Shown one piece after another: positions 8,492-16,423 of a DNA stretch of 64,000 nucleotides. The DNA comes from Clostridia bacterium (GTDB lineage: Bacteria; Bacillota_A; Clostridia; Oscillospirales; CAG-272): the NCBI GenBank assembly GCA_017466455.1, contig JAFTUD010000002.1, positions 1-64,000 of the forward strand, written 5' to 3'. The notes under the pieces were generated by a model. It was not told the origin of the DNA. It ran no database searches and saw only the letters and a list, made by a program, of their open reading frames with translations. Position 1 is the stretch's first letter; every line of letters starts with the position of its first letter. A program made the position numbers and the translations under genes.

Positions 8492-9871
8492 ATGTCCGAT
8501 AAAATAGATATGCTAAATGGTGGCGTTGTAAAAAAGATTATTGTTTTTACAATCCCGATAATGCTTCAAGGAATTTTACAAAGCCTATATAATTCCGCCG
8601 ACCTTGTAATTGTAGGAAGGTTTTCGGGAGATGTTGCGTTGTCCGCAGTTGGCTCAACAAGTGCGATTTTCAATGCACTTTTAACATTGTTTTTAGGAAT
8701 TTCCGCAGGTGTTGATGTTGTTTTATCATTTCACCACGGAATGAGAGATAATAGGGGAGCTAAGCAGGTAATTGACACCGCGGTTGTCTCCGCCCCGTTT
8801 CTTGGGTTGCTATTGACAATTATAGGAGTTTTTGTTGCTGAGCCACTTCTTATTTTAATGAAAACGCCTGTTGAGGGCGGTGTTTTAGATGGCGCTATAA
8901 TATATTTAAAGATAATTATGTGCGGTATGCCATTTACCTTGATTTATAACTTCTGTGCAGCGGTATTCAGAACGGCAGGAGAAACTCAAAGACCGTTTAT
9001 TTACCTTGCAATTTCAGGCGCAGTAAATGTTGCTTTGAATATTGTTTTTGTTGCAGGATTTAATCTTGGAGTCGTAGGTGTTGCTGTCGCAACAGTGATT
9101 TCACAAATTGTATCAGCAGTGCTAATTTTGATTAGGCTACTAAAAAATGAAGGATTATTTTCATTTTCTTTCAAAAATATAGAATTTTCTTGGCAAAAGT
9201 TCATAAAAATGATAAGGGTAGGAATACCGGCTGGAATTCAAAATTGTGCAATGAATGTTTCAAATGCCTTTTTGCAGTCAGGAGTAAATTCCTTTGGAAA
9301 GGACGCCATGGCAGGAAGCACAGCTGTTTCTACTGTTGAGGGGCTTTTGTGGGTTACCTTAACATCCTTCCAAAATGCCGCAACAACCTTTATTAGCAAA
9401 AATGTCGGCGCAGGTAAGATAGAAAGGGTAAATAGAATCTTCTATGCGACAATTTCTATGACTGCCGTTTTGGGACTTGTTCTTGGACTTGGCTCATTTG
9501 CGCTTGCTGACCCTATTTTGTCAATATTCATAAAGGATAATCCTGTTGCGTTAGTATATGGATATGATAGACTTAAAATTACATTCCCAATTTACTTTTT
9601 GGCGGGAATTATGGGAGTTTTGCCCGGCGCAGTTAGAGGACTTGGATATAGCACAGCTCCATCGCTTATCGCGCTTTTTGGCGCTTGTGGAGTGAGAATT
9701 ATTTGGATTTATACTATATTCAAAATGTATCCATCTCTAAGCACCTTGTACCTTGTTCACCCGATTACATGGGTTTTAACAAGTATTGCACTTGTCATAA
9801 CCTACATCATTTGCTACAAAAAGGTAAAGAAGAGAATGATAAGCGATAAAAGCAAGGTAATTTTGGAGTAA
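8492..9871 (+). CDS. MATE family multidrug/toxin efflux transporter
   Basis: The 459-residue protein fits the usual size and hydrophobic profile of MATE transporters (about 12 membrane spans). The N-terminal half has the typical IPIMLQGILQSLYNSADLVIVGRFSG segment. The second half repeats a similar layout (IPAGIQNCAMNVSNAFLQ). These proteins export cationic drugs or metabolites using Na+ or H+ gradients; the substrate cannot be read from sequence. The ATG at 8492 is chosen over an upstream GTG at 8465 because GGAG lies just before it. It has its own promoter and appears monocistronic. Confidence 0.88.
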   Translation: MSDKIDMLNGGVVKKIIVFTIPIMLQGILQSLYNSADLVIVGRFSGDVALSAVGSTSAIFNALLTLFLGISAGVDVVLSFHHGMRDNRGAKQVIDTAVVSAPFLGLLLTIIGVFVAEPLLILMKTPVEGGVLDGAIIYLKIIMCGMPFTLIYNFCAAVFRTAGETQRPFIYLAISGAVNVALNIVFVAGFNLGVVGVAVATVISQIVSAVLILIRLLKNEGLFSFSFKNIEFSWQKFIKMIRVGIPAGIQNCAMNVSNAFLQSGVNSFGKDAMAGSTAVSTVEGLLWVTLTSFQNAATTFISKNVGAGKIERVNRIFYATISMTAVLGLVLGLGSFALADPILSIFIKDNPVALVYGYDRLKITFPIYFLAGIMGVLPGAVRGLGYSTAPSLIALFGACGVRIIWIYTIFKMYPSLSTLYLVHPITWVLTSIALVITYIICYKKVKKRMISDKSKVILE

Positions 9872-9914
9872 ATCATATAAATATAAATTATTTTGAACAT
9901 TTTTAAAAAAAGTA

Positions 9915-9943
9915 TTGACAAAGCACAAATAAATGTGTAAAAT
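9915..9943 (+). promoter_or_regulatory. Promoter of the tRNA gene
   Basis: Consensus TTGACA (9915-9920), a 17-bp spacer and TAAAAT (9938-9943). A second possible -10, TATAAT at 9943-9948, would need a 22-bp spacer and is less likely. Confidence 0.7.
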
Positions 9944-9969
9944 ATAATGCGTGACTAATGTCGCGCTAA

Positions 9970-10046
9970 GGACCAATAGCTCAGTTGGTTAGAGCAACCG
10001 GCTCATAACCGGTCGGTCCGGGGTTCGAGTCCCTGTTGGTCCACCA
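9970..10046 (+). tRNA. tRNA with CAT anticodon, probably tRNA-Ile2 (lysidine-modified)
   Basis: The full cloverleaf can be drawn. The acceptor GGACCAA pairs with TTGGTCC, the D stem is GCTC/GAGC, and the anticodon stem ACCGG/CCGGT holds loop CTCATAA (anticodon CAT). The T arm has TTCGAGT in its loop, and CCA is encoded. CAT can mean Met or Ile2. C4-G69 and C5-G68, which help TilS recognise Ile2, and the close likeness to the GGACC-type Ile2 tRNA of Bacillus favour Ile2. Elongator Met cannot be excluded without comparing all CAT tRNAs of the genome. Confidence 0.93.
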
Positions 10047-10216
10047 AACAAAAGAGCAGGCTTATCGCCTGCTTTTTTGTTTGCACAAGATGAAATAAGG
10101 AACTCGAACGCAGGCGTTAAAAAAACGATTGATAATCGTTTTAGCCGGTGACCGAAGATTTTTTTGAGGCATAAATGTGAAATTAATACTCTTGACCTCA
10201 AAAAAATCAAGAGCGA
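10028..10216 (+). repeat. Post-tRNA repeat, unit 1
   Basis: This 189-nt unit starts with the last 19 nt of the tRNA and the trailer terminator. Next come TGAAATA, an inverted T-arm-like piece (ACTCGAACG at 10102-10110) and CGTTAA. It continues with a small hairpin (AACGATTGATAATCGTT) and the block AGCCGGTGACCGAA followed by ATTTTTTTGAGGCATA (to 10173). A 13-bp inverted repeat pairs GATTTTTTTGAGG (10157-10169) with CCTCAAAAAAATC (10196-10208). There is no credible coding region. Confidence 0.65.
10046..10082 (+). terminator. tRNA terminator (copy 1 of a duplicated trailer)
   Basis: A 16-bp stem starts on the final A of CCA (10046-10061) and pairs with 10067-10082, with loop TTATC and one G-T pair. 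The 3' arm contains a run of six T. Confidence 0.85.
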
Positions 10217-10237
10217 AGTCCCTGTTGGTCCACCAAA
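10217..10237 (+). repeat. 21-nt copy of the tRNA 3' end (tRNA fragment)
   Basis: These 21 bases are identical to 10028-10048, the T-stem 3' side, acceptor 3' strand, CCA and two following bases of the tRNA. The rest of a tRNA is absent, so this is a 3'-end remnant and not a gene. With the real tRNA end it forms a direct repeat flanking about 168 nt, the geometry seen at tRNA attachment sites. Confidence 0.8.
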
Positions 10238-10272
10238 TAAAGAAGGTAGGTTTTTGCCTACCTTTTTTATTT
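10235..10272 (+). terminator. Second trailer terminator (copy 2)
   Basis: A 16-bp stem pairs 10235-10250 with 10257-10272 around a 6-nt loop. It contains one G-T pair and a run of six T. It matches copy 1 in layout, but most of the upper stem bases differ in a pair-preserving way. Confidence 0.75.
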
Positions 10273-10573
10273 GTAATAATGTTGAAATACAGGGACTCGA
10301 ACGCAGTCGTTAAGAAATCACTCTACGACTCGCTACGCTCCCATGCATAAGTTCCTCTAAGCCAATCACTCTTCGCTATACTCGTGTTCTTGGAGCGTCA
10401 CATAGGGGAGTGATTTAAGCCGGTGACCGAAAATTTTTTTGAGGCATAGAGATTGAAATATTCTCGGAGCGTAGCGACCGAGAATTTTGAAGTAATAGGT
10501 AGTAGTGAAGAAGTAAGAAGTGATAGTATTCGTTTACATATTTGACGGGTATAATTTAATTTTTTCAAAAATA

Positions 10574-10602
10574 TTTACTTTTGGCAAGAAATATGTTAAA
10601 AT
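10574..10602 (+). promoter_or_regulatory. Candidate promoter of the small membrane protein gene
   Basis: TTTACT (10574-10579), a 17-bp spacer and TAAAAT (10597-10602), with TG two bases upstream of the -10 box (extended -10). Confidence 0.5.
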
Positions 10603-10658
10603 TCAAATAGAAATTCAAAATAATAGCAAATATCAAAAGAGAGAGGAGAGAATACAAG

Positions 10659-11117
10659 ATGAAACCACAACTAATATTGAAAGGTGTTTTTTTAGCAACA
10701 CTTGCTTCTTTGCTTGAAGCCTTATTTTTGTTTGTATGCTCAATGATTATAGTAGTAGGAGCAGAGCTTACCACATATTCGTATGGAATCGTATTTCTTT
10801 GCTTAGCAAGTGCTTTGGTGTATATTTTTGTGATTTCAAGCACAATTCTTTTGCGTATTTTTGTAAAAAAGTATAATATGTCTTTAGTTGCGCATGTTAA
10901 AATGTCGGTAACTGTAATTTTGGTATTTATTTTTGAATTTTATTTTTCGAATGTTATTATAACTACTTTTGGTATTGATGAAATCGGTATCGGCTCGGCG
11001 ATTCTTTCGATGCCGTTTGGGGGAGTGTGCGTTTCCGCAATAGTGATATCGTTTGTAATGTTGCTTAATGCTTATAAAAAGCAGAAAGATAATAAAACGT
11101 TAGTAAAGTCTAATTGA
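10659..11117 (+). CDS. Small four-pass membrane protein (possibly TIGR04086-like)
   Basis: The 152-residue protein has four hydrophobic segments (about 7-33, 43-66, 80-100 and 112-138) and a Lys-rich tail. The first segment, ILKGVFLATLASLLEALFL, and the size recall the TIGR04086 family of Firmicutes membrane proteins, but I cannot confirm this by eye. Function is unknown. RBS GAGAGGAGAG stands before the ATG. An extended -10 promoter lies upstream, and the thiamine kinase gene follows 41 nt downstream. Confidence 0.65.
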   Translation: MKPQLILKGVFLATLASLLEALFLFVCSMIIVVGAELTTYSYGIVFLCLASALVYIFVISSTILLRIFVKKYNMSLVAHVKMSVTVILVFIFEFYFSNVIITTFGIDEIGIGSAILSMPFGGVCVSAIVISFVMLLNAYKKQKDNKTLVKSN

Positions 11118-11158
11118 GTAAAAAATAGTAGAATTTTGATTATGTTAGAGGATAAAAA

Positions 11159-11797
11159 ATGAACACATGTTATATAGCATGCGCGCTTGATTGTAAAATT
11201 GAGCTTACGCCCGATGAAGCTGACCTTATTATCGGTGCGGACAGGGGATATTTCGTGCTTGAAAAAAATGGAATAAAGCCCAGTGTTGCAATCGGCGACT
11301 TTGACTCCTATGAGGGCGAGATAGCTTGCGAAAAAATAATAAGATTTCCTATAAAAAAGGATTATACCGATAGCGAGCTTGCGATAAAATACGCCATAGA
11401 GCAGGGATATAAAAGCATTAAAATTTACGGTGCAATCGGTGGTTCACTTGATCATACTATTGCAAATATTGCCTTGCTTGCAAAATATTCAAAGCATGGT
11501 ATTGACATTGCGTTTTATGATGATGAAAATGTCCTCTTTTCCATTACAAATTCGGGTGTAAGCTTTGATCCTAATGCAAGTGGAAGAATTTCTGTTTTTT
11601 CCTTTGGTGATGAGGCTTTTGGCGTTTTTGAAAAAGGACTTTTATACGAGCTTGACGGTGCTAATCTTAGTAATATAAATCCGCTTGGAGTTAGTAATGA
11701 GCTTATAGGCAAAAATGCTACCATTTCAGTTGAAAATGGAACACTAATTTTGTATACATCGAAAGAAAATTTTGAAAACCACTTGACAAGGCACTAA
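11159..11797 (+). CDS. thiN: Thiamine pyrophosphokinase (thiamine diphosphokinase)
   Basis: The 212-residue protein matches the ThiN/TPK family in length and motifs. These are GADRGYFVLEKNGIKPSVAIGDFDS for the catalytic acidic site, KDYTDSELAIKYAIEQGY and IYGAIGGSLDHTIANI for the nucleotide-binding part. A C-terminal beta domain binds thiamine. It transfers pyrophosphate from ATP to thiamine, giving TPP. It sits directly upstream of a TPP-riboswitch-controlled thiamine transporter, so import and activation of thiamine are grouped. RBS AGAGGATA lies before the ATG. The 3' end of the gene carries the next promoter. Confidence 0.93.
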   Translation: MNTCYIACALDCKIELTPDEADLIIGADRGYFVLEKNGIKPSVAIGDFDSYEGEIACEKIIRFPIKKDYTDSELAIKYAIEQGYKSIKIYGAIGGSLDHTIANIALLAKYSKHGIDIAFYDDENVLFSITNSGVSFDPNASGRISVFSFGDEAFGVFEKGLLYELDGANLSNINPLGVSNELIGKNATISVENGTLILYTSKENFENHLTRH

Positions 11798-11811
11798 CTT
11801 GGTGCTAAAAT
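11783..11811 (+). promoter_or_regulatory. Promoter of the TPP riboswitch-thiT transcript
   Basis: Consensus TTGACA (11783-11788), a 17-bp spacer and TAAAAT (11806-11811) preceded by TGC. It overlaps the last codons of thiN, so thiT has its own start of transcription. Confidence 0.8.
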
Positions 11812-11828
11812 TACATCATCGCACAATT

Positions 11829-11918
11829 AAATATTCAGGGGTGCTGTCATGGCTGAGATGGAAATTTCCAAACCCTTTAACCTGATACGGATAATGCCGG
11901 CGTAGGAAGATAATATTT
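11829..11918 (+). promoter_or_regulatory. TPP riboswitch (THI element)
   Basis: The conserved core is present in order: GGGGTGCTG, GGCTGAGATGG, ACCCTTTAACCTGATACGG and ATAATGCCGGCGTAGGAA. P1 is closed by AAATATT (11829-11835) with AATATTT (11912-11918). This class binds thiamine pyrophosphate and lowers expression of thiamine uptake and synthesis genes. Here it precedes thiT. Confidence 0.95.
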
Positions 11919-11934
11919 CACGATAGATATATTG

Positions 11935-11967
11935 TTACCGCATGGATATTTCCTGTGCGGTAATTTT
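11935..11967 (+). terminator. Riboswitch expression platform terminator
   Basis: TTACCGCA (11935-11942) pairs with TGCGGTAA (11956-11963), with an inner GG/CC pair and a TTTTATATTTT tail. It stands between the aptamer and the thiT RBS (AGGAGG at 11975-11980). This suggests TPP-dependent transcription termination, although the competing antiterminator pairing was not resolved by eye. Confidence 0.7.
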
Positions 11968-11986
11968 ATATTTTAGGAGGTTTCCA

Positions 11987-12586
11987 ATGGAAACAAAATT
12001 ATTTCAATCGGGCAAAATTCTTGCCCTAACACAAAGTGCGATTTTTATTGCGCTCGCCACAGTTCTTAGCTTTTTGCCGGTTTACGAGATGCCAATGGGT
12101 GGCTCGGTAACACTTGCAAGTATGCTACCAATCCTCTTTATCGGTCTTAAATTCGGCTATAAGTGGGGACTTGCATCATCAGGAATTTACGCATTTATCC
12201 AGCTTATGCAGGCGCTAATTAAGGGGAATGTATTTATTTATTGCACAACCTTTGGAACAGTGCTTATTTGCGTATTGTTTGATTACATAGTGCCGTTTGG
12301 AATTCTTGGCTTATCCGCATTTGCAAAGCCGACAGATGGTAAAAGACTGTCAATTATAAAGGCGTCTATAACCTTTGGTGTGCTTGTTGCAATTAGATTT
12401 ATATGCCACTACATAACAGGTGTTGCAATTTGGGGACAATGGGCACCCGATGGAATGGGAAAATATCTTTATTCCTTAATCTATAACGGTCAATATATGC
12501 TCCCCGAGCTTATAATTACGCTTGTAATTTCCGTTCTTCTTATGTCATCAAGTCAAATTGAAAAGAATCTTACAAAGGAAAATTAA
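11987..12586 (+). CDS. thiT: Thiamine transporter substrate-binding subunit of an ECF system
   Basis: The 199-residue integral membrane protein has about six hydrophobic segments and the size of ThiT (YuaJ). Family-like features include MPMGGSVTLASMLPILFIGLK in the first part and conserved aromatic/Gly residues near YITGVAIWGQWAPDG. ThiT binds thiamine with high affinity and works with the general ECF ATPases and EcfT, which are encoded elsewhere. The ATG at 11987 is chosen over 11942, which lies inside the terminator hairpin, because AGGAGG precedes it. Control is by the TPP riboswitch. Confidence 0.92.
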   Translation: METKLFQSGKILALTQSAIFIALATVLSFLPVYEMPMGGSVTLASMLPILFIGLKFGYKWGLASSGIYAFIQLMQALIKGNVFIYCTTFGTVLICVLFDYIVPFGILGLSAFAKPTDGKRLSIIKASITFGVLVAIRFICHYITGVAIWGQWAPDGMGKYLYSLIYNGQYMLPELIITLVISVLLMSSSQIEKNLTKEN

Positions 12587-12594
12587 TTAAAACT

Positions 12595-12623
12595 AAAAAT
12601 GCACGCTTTGCGTGCATTTTTTT
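12595..12623 (+). terminator. Terminator after thiT
   Basis: AATGCACGC (12598-12606) pairs with GCGTGCATT (12610-12618) around TTT, with flanking A and T runs. Confidence 0.88.
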
Positions 12624-12624
12624 C

Positions 12625-12653
12625 TTGACTTTAATGTGAAAAAATTATAAAAT
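12625..12653 (+). promoter_or_regulatory. Promoter of the alpha/beta hydrolase gene
   Basis: TTGACT (12625-12630), a 17-bp spacer and TAAAAT (12648-12653), directly after the thiT terminator. Confidence 0.6.
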
Positions 12654-12680
12654 ATAGTTAGTGAGTTTTTGGAGGTACAT

Positions 12681-13424
12681 ATGGAAATTATTGCTGAGTA
12701 TAAATATGACGGTCTATGTCAAATTGAATTTTATTTTAAAAGCAAGAAATGCAGTGCTGTCTTTTGCGAGGATGAGAGCAAAAGAAACGGAAAAACCATT
12801 TTAAAAACTGAATATTTTTCAGCCTTTCCCTCACTTCAAAATGAAATGGTGAAGAGAGGCTACACCCTTATTTTTATTGAAAACCGTAATCGTTGGGGAA
12901 CTCCTGAGCAAATTGAGGATCAATACGAATTTATAAAATATGCTTCGGGCGTGCTTGGTATTTCGGATCGGGTTACAACAATAGGAATGAGCTGCGGCGG
13001 AATGATTTCAATTCACTTAGCGTCAAGACACCCCGAGGTTATAGATTGCCTCTACCTTGATGCACCTGTTATGAATTATCTTAGCTGTCCTGCAAGGCTT
13101 GGTGATGCCTGCGATGTTACCGACGGAATGTGGGAGGAGTTTGAGAACGCTTGGCATATGACAAAAAGTGAGCTTTTGACATTTAGAGGACATCCAATAG
13201 ATGAGCTTGACCCACTTGCTAAGAATAAAATAAGAATTTACATGGCATACGGCGATAGCGACAAAACCGTTCCGTATCACGAAAATGGCATAGCCCTTGA
13301 AAAATTTTATTATGAAAAGGGTCTTGATGACTTGATTTTCATAGATAAAAAGGAAGGCGTTGACCACCATCCACACGGCCCAAGCGACATTGAGACCGCG
13401 ATTAAGTTCATTGAGAATAAATAA
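12681..13424 (+). CDS. Alpha/beta hydrolase superfamily protein
   Basis: The 247-residue protein has a nucleophile elbow GMSCGG (GxSxG with the Ser as nucleophile) at about residue 102. A likely catalytic Asp lies in YGDSDKTVPYHENG and a His in the VDHHPHGPSD segment near the C-terminus. This gives a complete catalytic triad for an esterase or peptidase-like enzyme. The substrate is unknown. Its place before fucI suggests, but does not prove, a role with sugar esters. The ATG at 12681 follows GGAGG (12671-12675), and an upstream TTG is rejected. It has its own promoter. Confidence 0.8.
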   Translation: MEIIAEYKYDGLCQIEFYFKSKKCSAVFCEDESKRNGKTILKTEYFSAFPSLQNEMVKRGYTLIFIENRNRWGTPEQIEDQYEFIKYASGVLGISDRVTTIGMSCGGMISIHLASRHPEVIDCLYLDAPVMNYLSCPARLGDACDVTDGMWEEFENAWHMTKSELLTFRGHPIDELDPLAKNKIRIYMAYGDSDKTVPYHENGIALEKFYYEKGLDDLIFIDKKEGVDHHPHGPSDIETAIKFIENK

Positions 13425-13448
13425 TTTTCAAAATATCTTCATTTTAAC

Positions 13449-13477
13449 TTGATTTTGGCACCATAAAATATTATAAT
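13449..13477 (+). promoter_or_regulatory. Promoter of fucI
   Basis: TTGATT (13449-13454), a 17-bp spacer and consensus TATAAT (13472-13477), about 40 nt before the fucI start. No operator or cre-like site was clear. Confidence 0.65.
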
Positions 13478-13518
13478 GATTATATAAACAAATATTTTTA
13501 TAAAAAGGGGATCTAAAA

Positions 13519-15348
13519 ATGGCAGAAAACAGATATGTTGGAGAATATCCGGTTATAGGAATTCGTCCTTGTATTGACGGTCGTCGTGGTCCAATGCAGC
13601 TCAGAGAAAATCTTGAGCCAACTGTATGGGCAATGGCGAATGCCGCAAAAAAACTTTTTGAAGAAAATCTTTTCTATTCAAACGGAACACCTGTTAAGGT
13701 AGTTATCGCAGACACCTGCATCGGTAGAGTTCCCGAGGCTGCTGCGTGCGCTGAAAAATTCAAAAGAGAAGGTGTAGATATCACACTTTCAGTTACATCT
13801 TGCTGGTGCTACGGCTCCGAAACAATGGATATGGACCCGAACACAATCAAGGGCGTTTGGGGCTTTAATGGAACAGAGCGCCCAGGTGCTGTATATCTTG
13901 CAGCCGTTCTTGCAGGTCATGCGCAAAAGGGACTTCCTGCATTCGGTATTTATGGACACGATGTGCAGGATGTTGAAAATGTTGGCGAAATTCCCGAGGA
14001 TGTTAAGGAAAAGCTCCTTCGCTTTGGTAGAGCTGCAATTGCCGTTGCAACTATGAGAGGCAAAAGCTATCTCCAAATCGGTTCTCAATGTATGGGAATT
14101 GCAGGCTCCATTATGGATCAAGACTTTATGGAAAGTTATCTCGGCATGAGAGTAGAGTCCGTTGATGAGGTTGAAATCCTTAGAAGAATGGAAGAGGGCA
14201 TTTACGACGAAGAGGAATATAAGAAGGCTCTTGCTTGGACGCGTGAGCATTGTAAAGAGGGTAGAGATGATAATCCCGACTCCGTTTCATTCCTCGGCGA
14301 AGATAGAAAAATTAAGTTTACTAAGGAAGAAAAGGATAAGCAGTGGGAATTCACTGTTAAGATGTACTGCATCATAAAGGATCTTATGGCAGGAAATAAG
14401 GATCTTCCCGATGCTTTTGTAGAAGAAAGAGCAGGACACAACGCAATTGCAGGCGGTTTCCAAGGTCAAAGACAATGGACAGACCATTGGCCTAACTGCG
14501 ATTATCCAGAGGCACTTCTTTCCTCTACATTTGACCACAACGGAGCAAGAGAGCCATATACACTTGCAACCGAAAACGATGTTCTTAACGGAATTTGTAT
14601 GTTGTTTATGAGACTTCTTACTCATAGGGCGCAAATTTTTGCCGATGTTAGAACATATTGGTCCGGTGAGGCTACCGAAAGAGTAACAGGCTATAAGTTT
14701 GAGGGTAAGGCTAAGGAATGCAACGGTATTATTCACCTTCTTAATTCGGGTGCTGCTTGTCTTGACGCTTGCGGAGAATGCACAGATGAAAACGGAAACG
14801 CAGTTATGAAAAAATGGTGGGAAGTTACCGATGAAGACATCAAGAAGATGACTGATGCTACCGTTTGGTGTGAGGCAGGATTTGATAACTTTAGAGGAGG
14901 CGGATTCTCCAGCCACTTTACAACAAGAGCAGAAATGCCTTGCACAATGATCAGACTTAACCTTGTTAAAGGACTTGGCCCTGTTCTTCAAATCGCTGAG
15001 GGATGGACAGTTAAGCTTCCTGATGATGTTTCTGATAAGCTTATGGAAAGAACCAATCCAACATGGCCATGCACATGGTTTGCGCCAAGATGTGATGGCA
15101 AGGACGGAAGCCCATTCAAGACTGCTTATGAGGTTATGCAAAACTGGGGTGCTAACCATGGTGCTATCAGCTACGGTCATATCGGTGCCGACCTTATCAC
15201 ACTTTGTTCAATGCTTAGAATTCCTGTATGTATGCACAATGTACCTGAGGACAAGATTTTCCGTCCTGCAGCATGGAACGCATTTGGCATGGATAAAGAG
15301 GGTCAGGATTATCGCGCTTGCGCAACCTATGGACCTATGTATAAATAA
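13519..15348 (+). CDS. fucI: L-fucose isomerase
   Basis: The 609-residue protein matches E. coli FucI along its length. The N-terminal motif is [11 protein letters not shown]. The active-site segments [25 protein letters not shown] and NWGANHG carry the Glu, Asp and His that bind Mn2+ in the family. [18 protein letters not shown] and [12 protein letters not shown] stand near the end. It converts L-fucose to L-fuculose in the cytoplasm and usually also accepts D-arabinose. No fuculose kinase, aldolase or permease lies beside it; only a sugar nucleotidyltransferase follows. RBS AAAAGGGGA. Confidence 0.95.
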   Translation: MAENRYVGEYPVIGIRPCIDGRRGPMQLRENLEPTVWAMANAAKKLFEENLFYSNGTPVKVVIADTCIGRVPEAAACAEKFKREGVDITLSVTSCWCYGSETMDMDPNTIKGVWGFNGTERPGAVYLAAVLAGHAQKGLPAFGIYGHDVQDVENVGEIPEDVKEKLLRFGRAAIAVATMRGKSYLQIGSQCMGIAGSIMDQDFMESYLGMRVESVDEVEILRRMEEGIYDEEEYKKALAWTREHCKEGRDDNPDSVSFLGEDRKIKFTKEEKDKQWEFTVKMYCIIKDLMAGNKDLPDAFVEERAGHNAIAGGFQGQRQWTDHWPNCDYPEALLSSTFDHNGAREPYTLATENDVLNGICMLFMRLLTHRAQIFADVRTYWSGEATERVTGYKFEGKAKECNGIIHLLNSGAACLDACGECTDENGNAVMKKWWEVTDEDIKKMTDATVWCEAGFDNFRGGGFSSHFTTRAEMPCTMIRLNLVKGLGPVLQIAEGWTVKLPDDVSDKLMERTNPTWPCTWFAPRCDGKDGSPFKTAYEVMQNWGANHGAISYGHIGADLITLCSMLRIPVCMHNVPEDKIFRPAAWNAFGMDKEGQDYRACATYGPMYK

Positions 15349-15366
15349 TTTTTGGGAGAAATTTTA

Positions 15367-16281
15367 ATGAAAAAGACATCACTTGTTATTATGGCTGCCG
15401 GAATCGGTTCAAGATTTGGTGGCGGAATTAAACAGCTTGAGCCTCTTGGACCTAACGGAGAGGTAATAATGGAATATTCCATTCACGACGCACTTAAGGC
15501 AGGCTTCAATAAGGTAGTATTCATCATTAGAAAAGAGATGGAGGACTACTTCAAGGAAGTTGTCGGAGATAAGATTTCAGGCATTTGCGAGGTTGCATAT
15601 GCTTATCAAAACATTGATGACCTTCCAAAGGGCTTTACAAACCCTGCAGAAAGAAAGAAGCCTTGGGGAACAGGTCAAGCAGTCCTTGCTTGCAAGGGCA
15701 TTGTAAACGAGCCTTTTATGGTTATCAACGCTGATGACTACTATGGAAAGGAAGCATTTGCAACCGTACATGATTTTCTCGTAAGCAATACCGAAACACC
15801 AAAGGAATATAATTTCTGCATGGCAGGCTTCATCCTCAAAAATACACTTAGTGATAACGGCGGAGTTACTCGTGGTGTATGCGAGGTTGATTCAAATAAT
15901 TACCTTACAAAGGTTGTTGAAACAACTGATATTGTAAAGACTGCAAATGGCGCGGGCGTAGAGAAGGACGGAAGCGTTTCACCACTTGATCCTGAAGCAT
16001 TTGTTTCTATGAACATGTGGGGACTCACTCCTGACTTTATAGATGTTCTCGAGGGTGGATTTGTAGAATTCCTTTCTGACCCAAATCTCAATCAGCTTAA
16101 GGGAGAATATCTTCTTCCATCAGTTATCGGCGGACTCGTTGAGAGTGGCAAGGCATCAGTAAAGGTGCTTCCAACTGCTGATAAATGGTTTGGCGTAACC
16201 TACGGTGAGGATAAGTACGCGGTTAAAGAGGAGTTTTTAAAGCTCCACGCAAACGGTACATACGCAAAAACACTATACTAA
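15367..16281 (+). CDS. Sugar-phosphate nucleotidyltransferase-like protein
   Basis: The 304-residue protein has the NTP-transferase signature IMAAGIGSRFGGGIKQL at its N-terminus (LxxGxGxRF followed by K) and a metal-binding NADDYYG at about residue 121. This is the fold of UTP/GTP:hexose-1-phosphate transferases. The exact sugar and nucleotide are unknown. The distance from fucI (18 nt) and the shared terminator suggest one operon, which would make an activated-sugar role in fucose or arabinose metabolism plausible. The ATG at 15367 follows GGGAG; an earlier in-frame ATG overlaps the spacer. Confidence 0.82.
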   Translation: MKKTSLVIMAAGIGSRFGGGIKQLEPLGPNGEVIMEYSIHDALKAGFNKVVFIIRKEMEDYFKEVVGDKISGICEVAYAYQNIDDLPKGFTNPAERKKPWGTGQAVLACKGIVNEPFMVINADDYYGKEAFATVHDFLVSNTETPKEYNFCMAGFILKNTLSDNGGVTRGVCEVDSNNYLTKVVETTDIVKTANGAGVEKDGSVSPLDPEAFVSMNMWGLTPDFIDVLEGGFVEFLSDPNLNQLKGEYLLPSVIGGLVESGKASVKVLPTADKWFGVTYGEDKYAVKEEFLKLHANGTYAKTLY

Positions 16282-16283
16282 TA

Positions 16284-16314
16284 AAAAATCCCTGCGAGGC
16301 TCGCAGGGATTTTT
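16284..16314. terminator. Terminator after the fucI unit
   Basis: A perfect 14-bp stem pairs 16284-16297 with 16301-16314 around GGC, with A and T runs at the base. It could work in both directions. Confidence 0.92.
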
Positions 16315-16376
16315 GAATATGATTGATTTTTAAAATATATAATTTAAAAATTAAATAATTCAAAAATTTTAAAAAA

Positions 16377-16409
16377 CGATTGAAATAATTTGTTTAAAAG
16401 GCACAATCG
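16377..16409 (-). terminator. Weak candidate terminator of the spoIIIA operon
   Basis: Read on the minus strand, CGATTG and CAATCG (16404-16409 and 16377-16382) pair, with A runs upstream and a TTTTTT run downstream. The 21-nt loop makes it weak. It lies just after the spoIIIAH stop codon. Confidence 0.35.
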
Positions 16410-16423
16410 GTTTTTATTATGGA

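Larger units (their letters stand above)
10217..10500 (+). repeat. Post-tRNA repeat, unit 2
   Basis: This repeats the order of unit 1: tRNA 3' end, trailer terminator, TGAAATA, an inverted tRNA T-arm copy and CGTTAA, then a longer insert. The T-arm copy (10290-10302) is the exact reverse complement of 10023-10035 in the tRNA. The insert has complementary ends, AAATCACTC at 10316-10324 against GAGTGATTT at 10408-10416. AGCCGGTGACCGAA and ATTTTTTTGAGGCATA follow (to 10448). A hairpin ATTCTCGG/CCGAGAAT (10460-10485) lies after it. No gene is seen between 10047 and 10658. Confidence 0.6.

Noticed and set aside
9970..10046. Calling the tRNA as elongator or initiator Met
   Set aside because: Initiator features (unpaired first acceptor base and three GC pairs in the anticodon stem) are not present. 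The acceptor bases favour Ile2, although elongator Met is still possible.
9989..10210. A 73-codon minus-strand frame ending in a GPTGTRTPDRPV-like tail
   Set aside because: It is the antisense reading of the tRNA and its repeat. Such tails are well-known false protein calls next to tRNA genes.
10520..10843. Two overlapping frames (plus and minus) around the 10.6-kb promoter
   Set aside because: They span the promoter and the start of the membrane protein gene, with no RBS and no recognisable protein.
14287..15180. A 297-codon minus-strand frame inside fucI
   Set aside because: It is the shadow of a highly conserved gene on the other strand, has Cys/Ser-rich random composition and no RBS.
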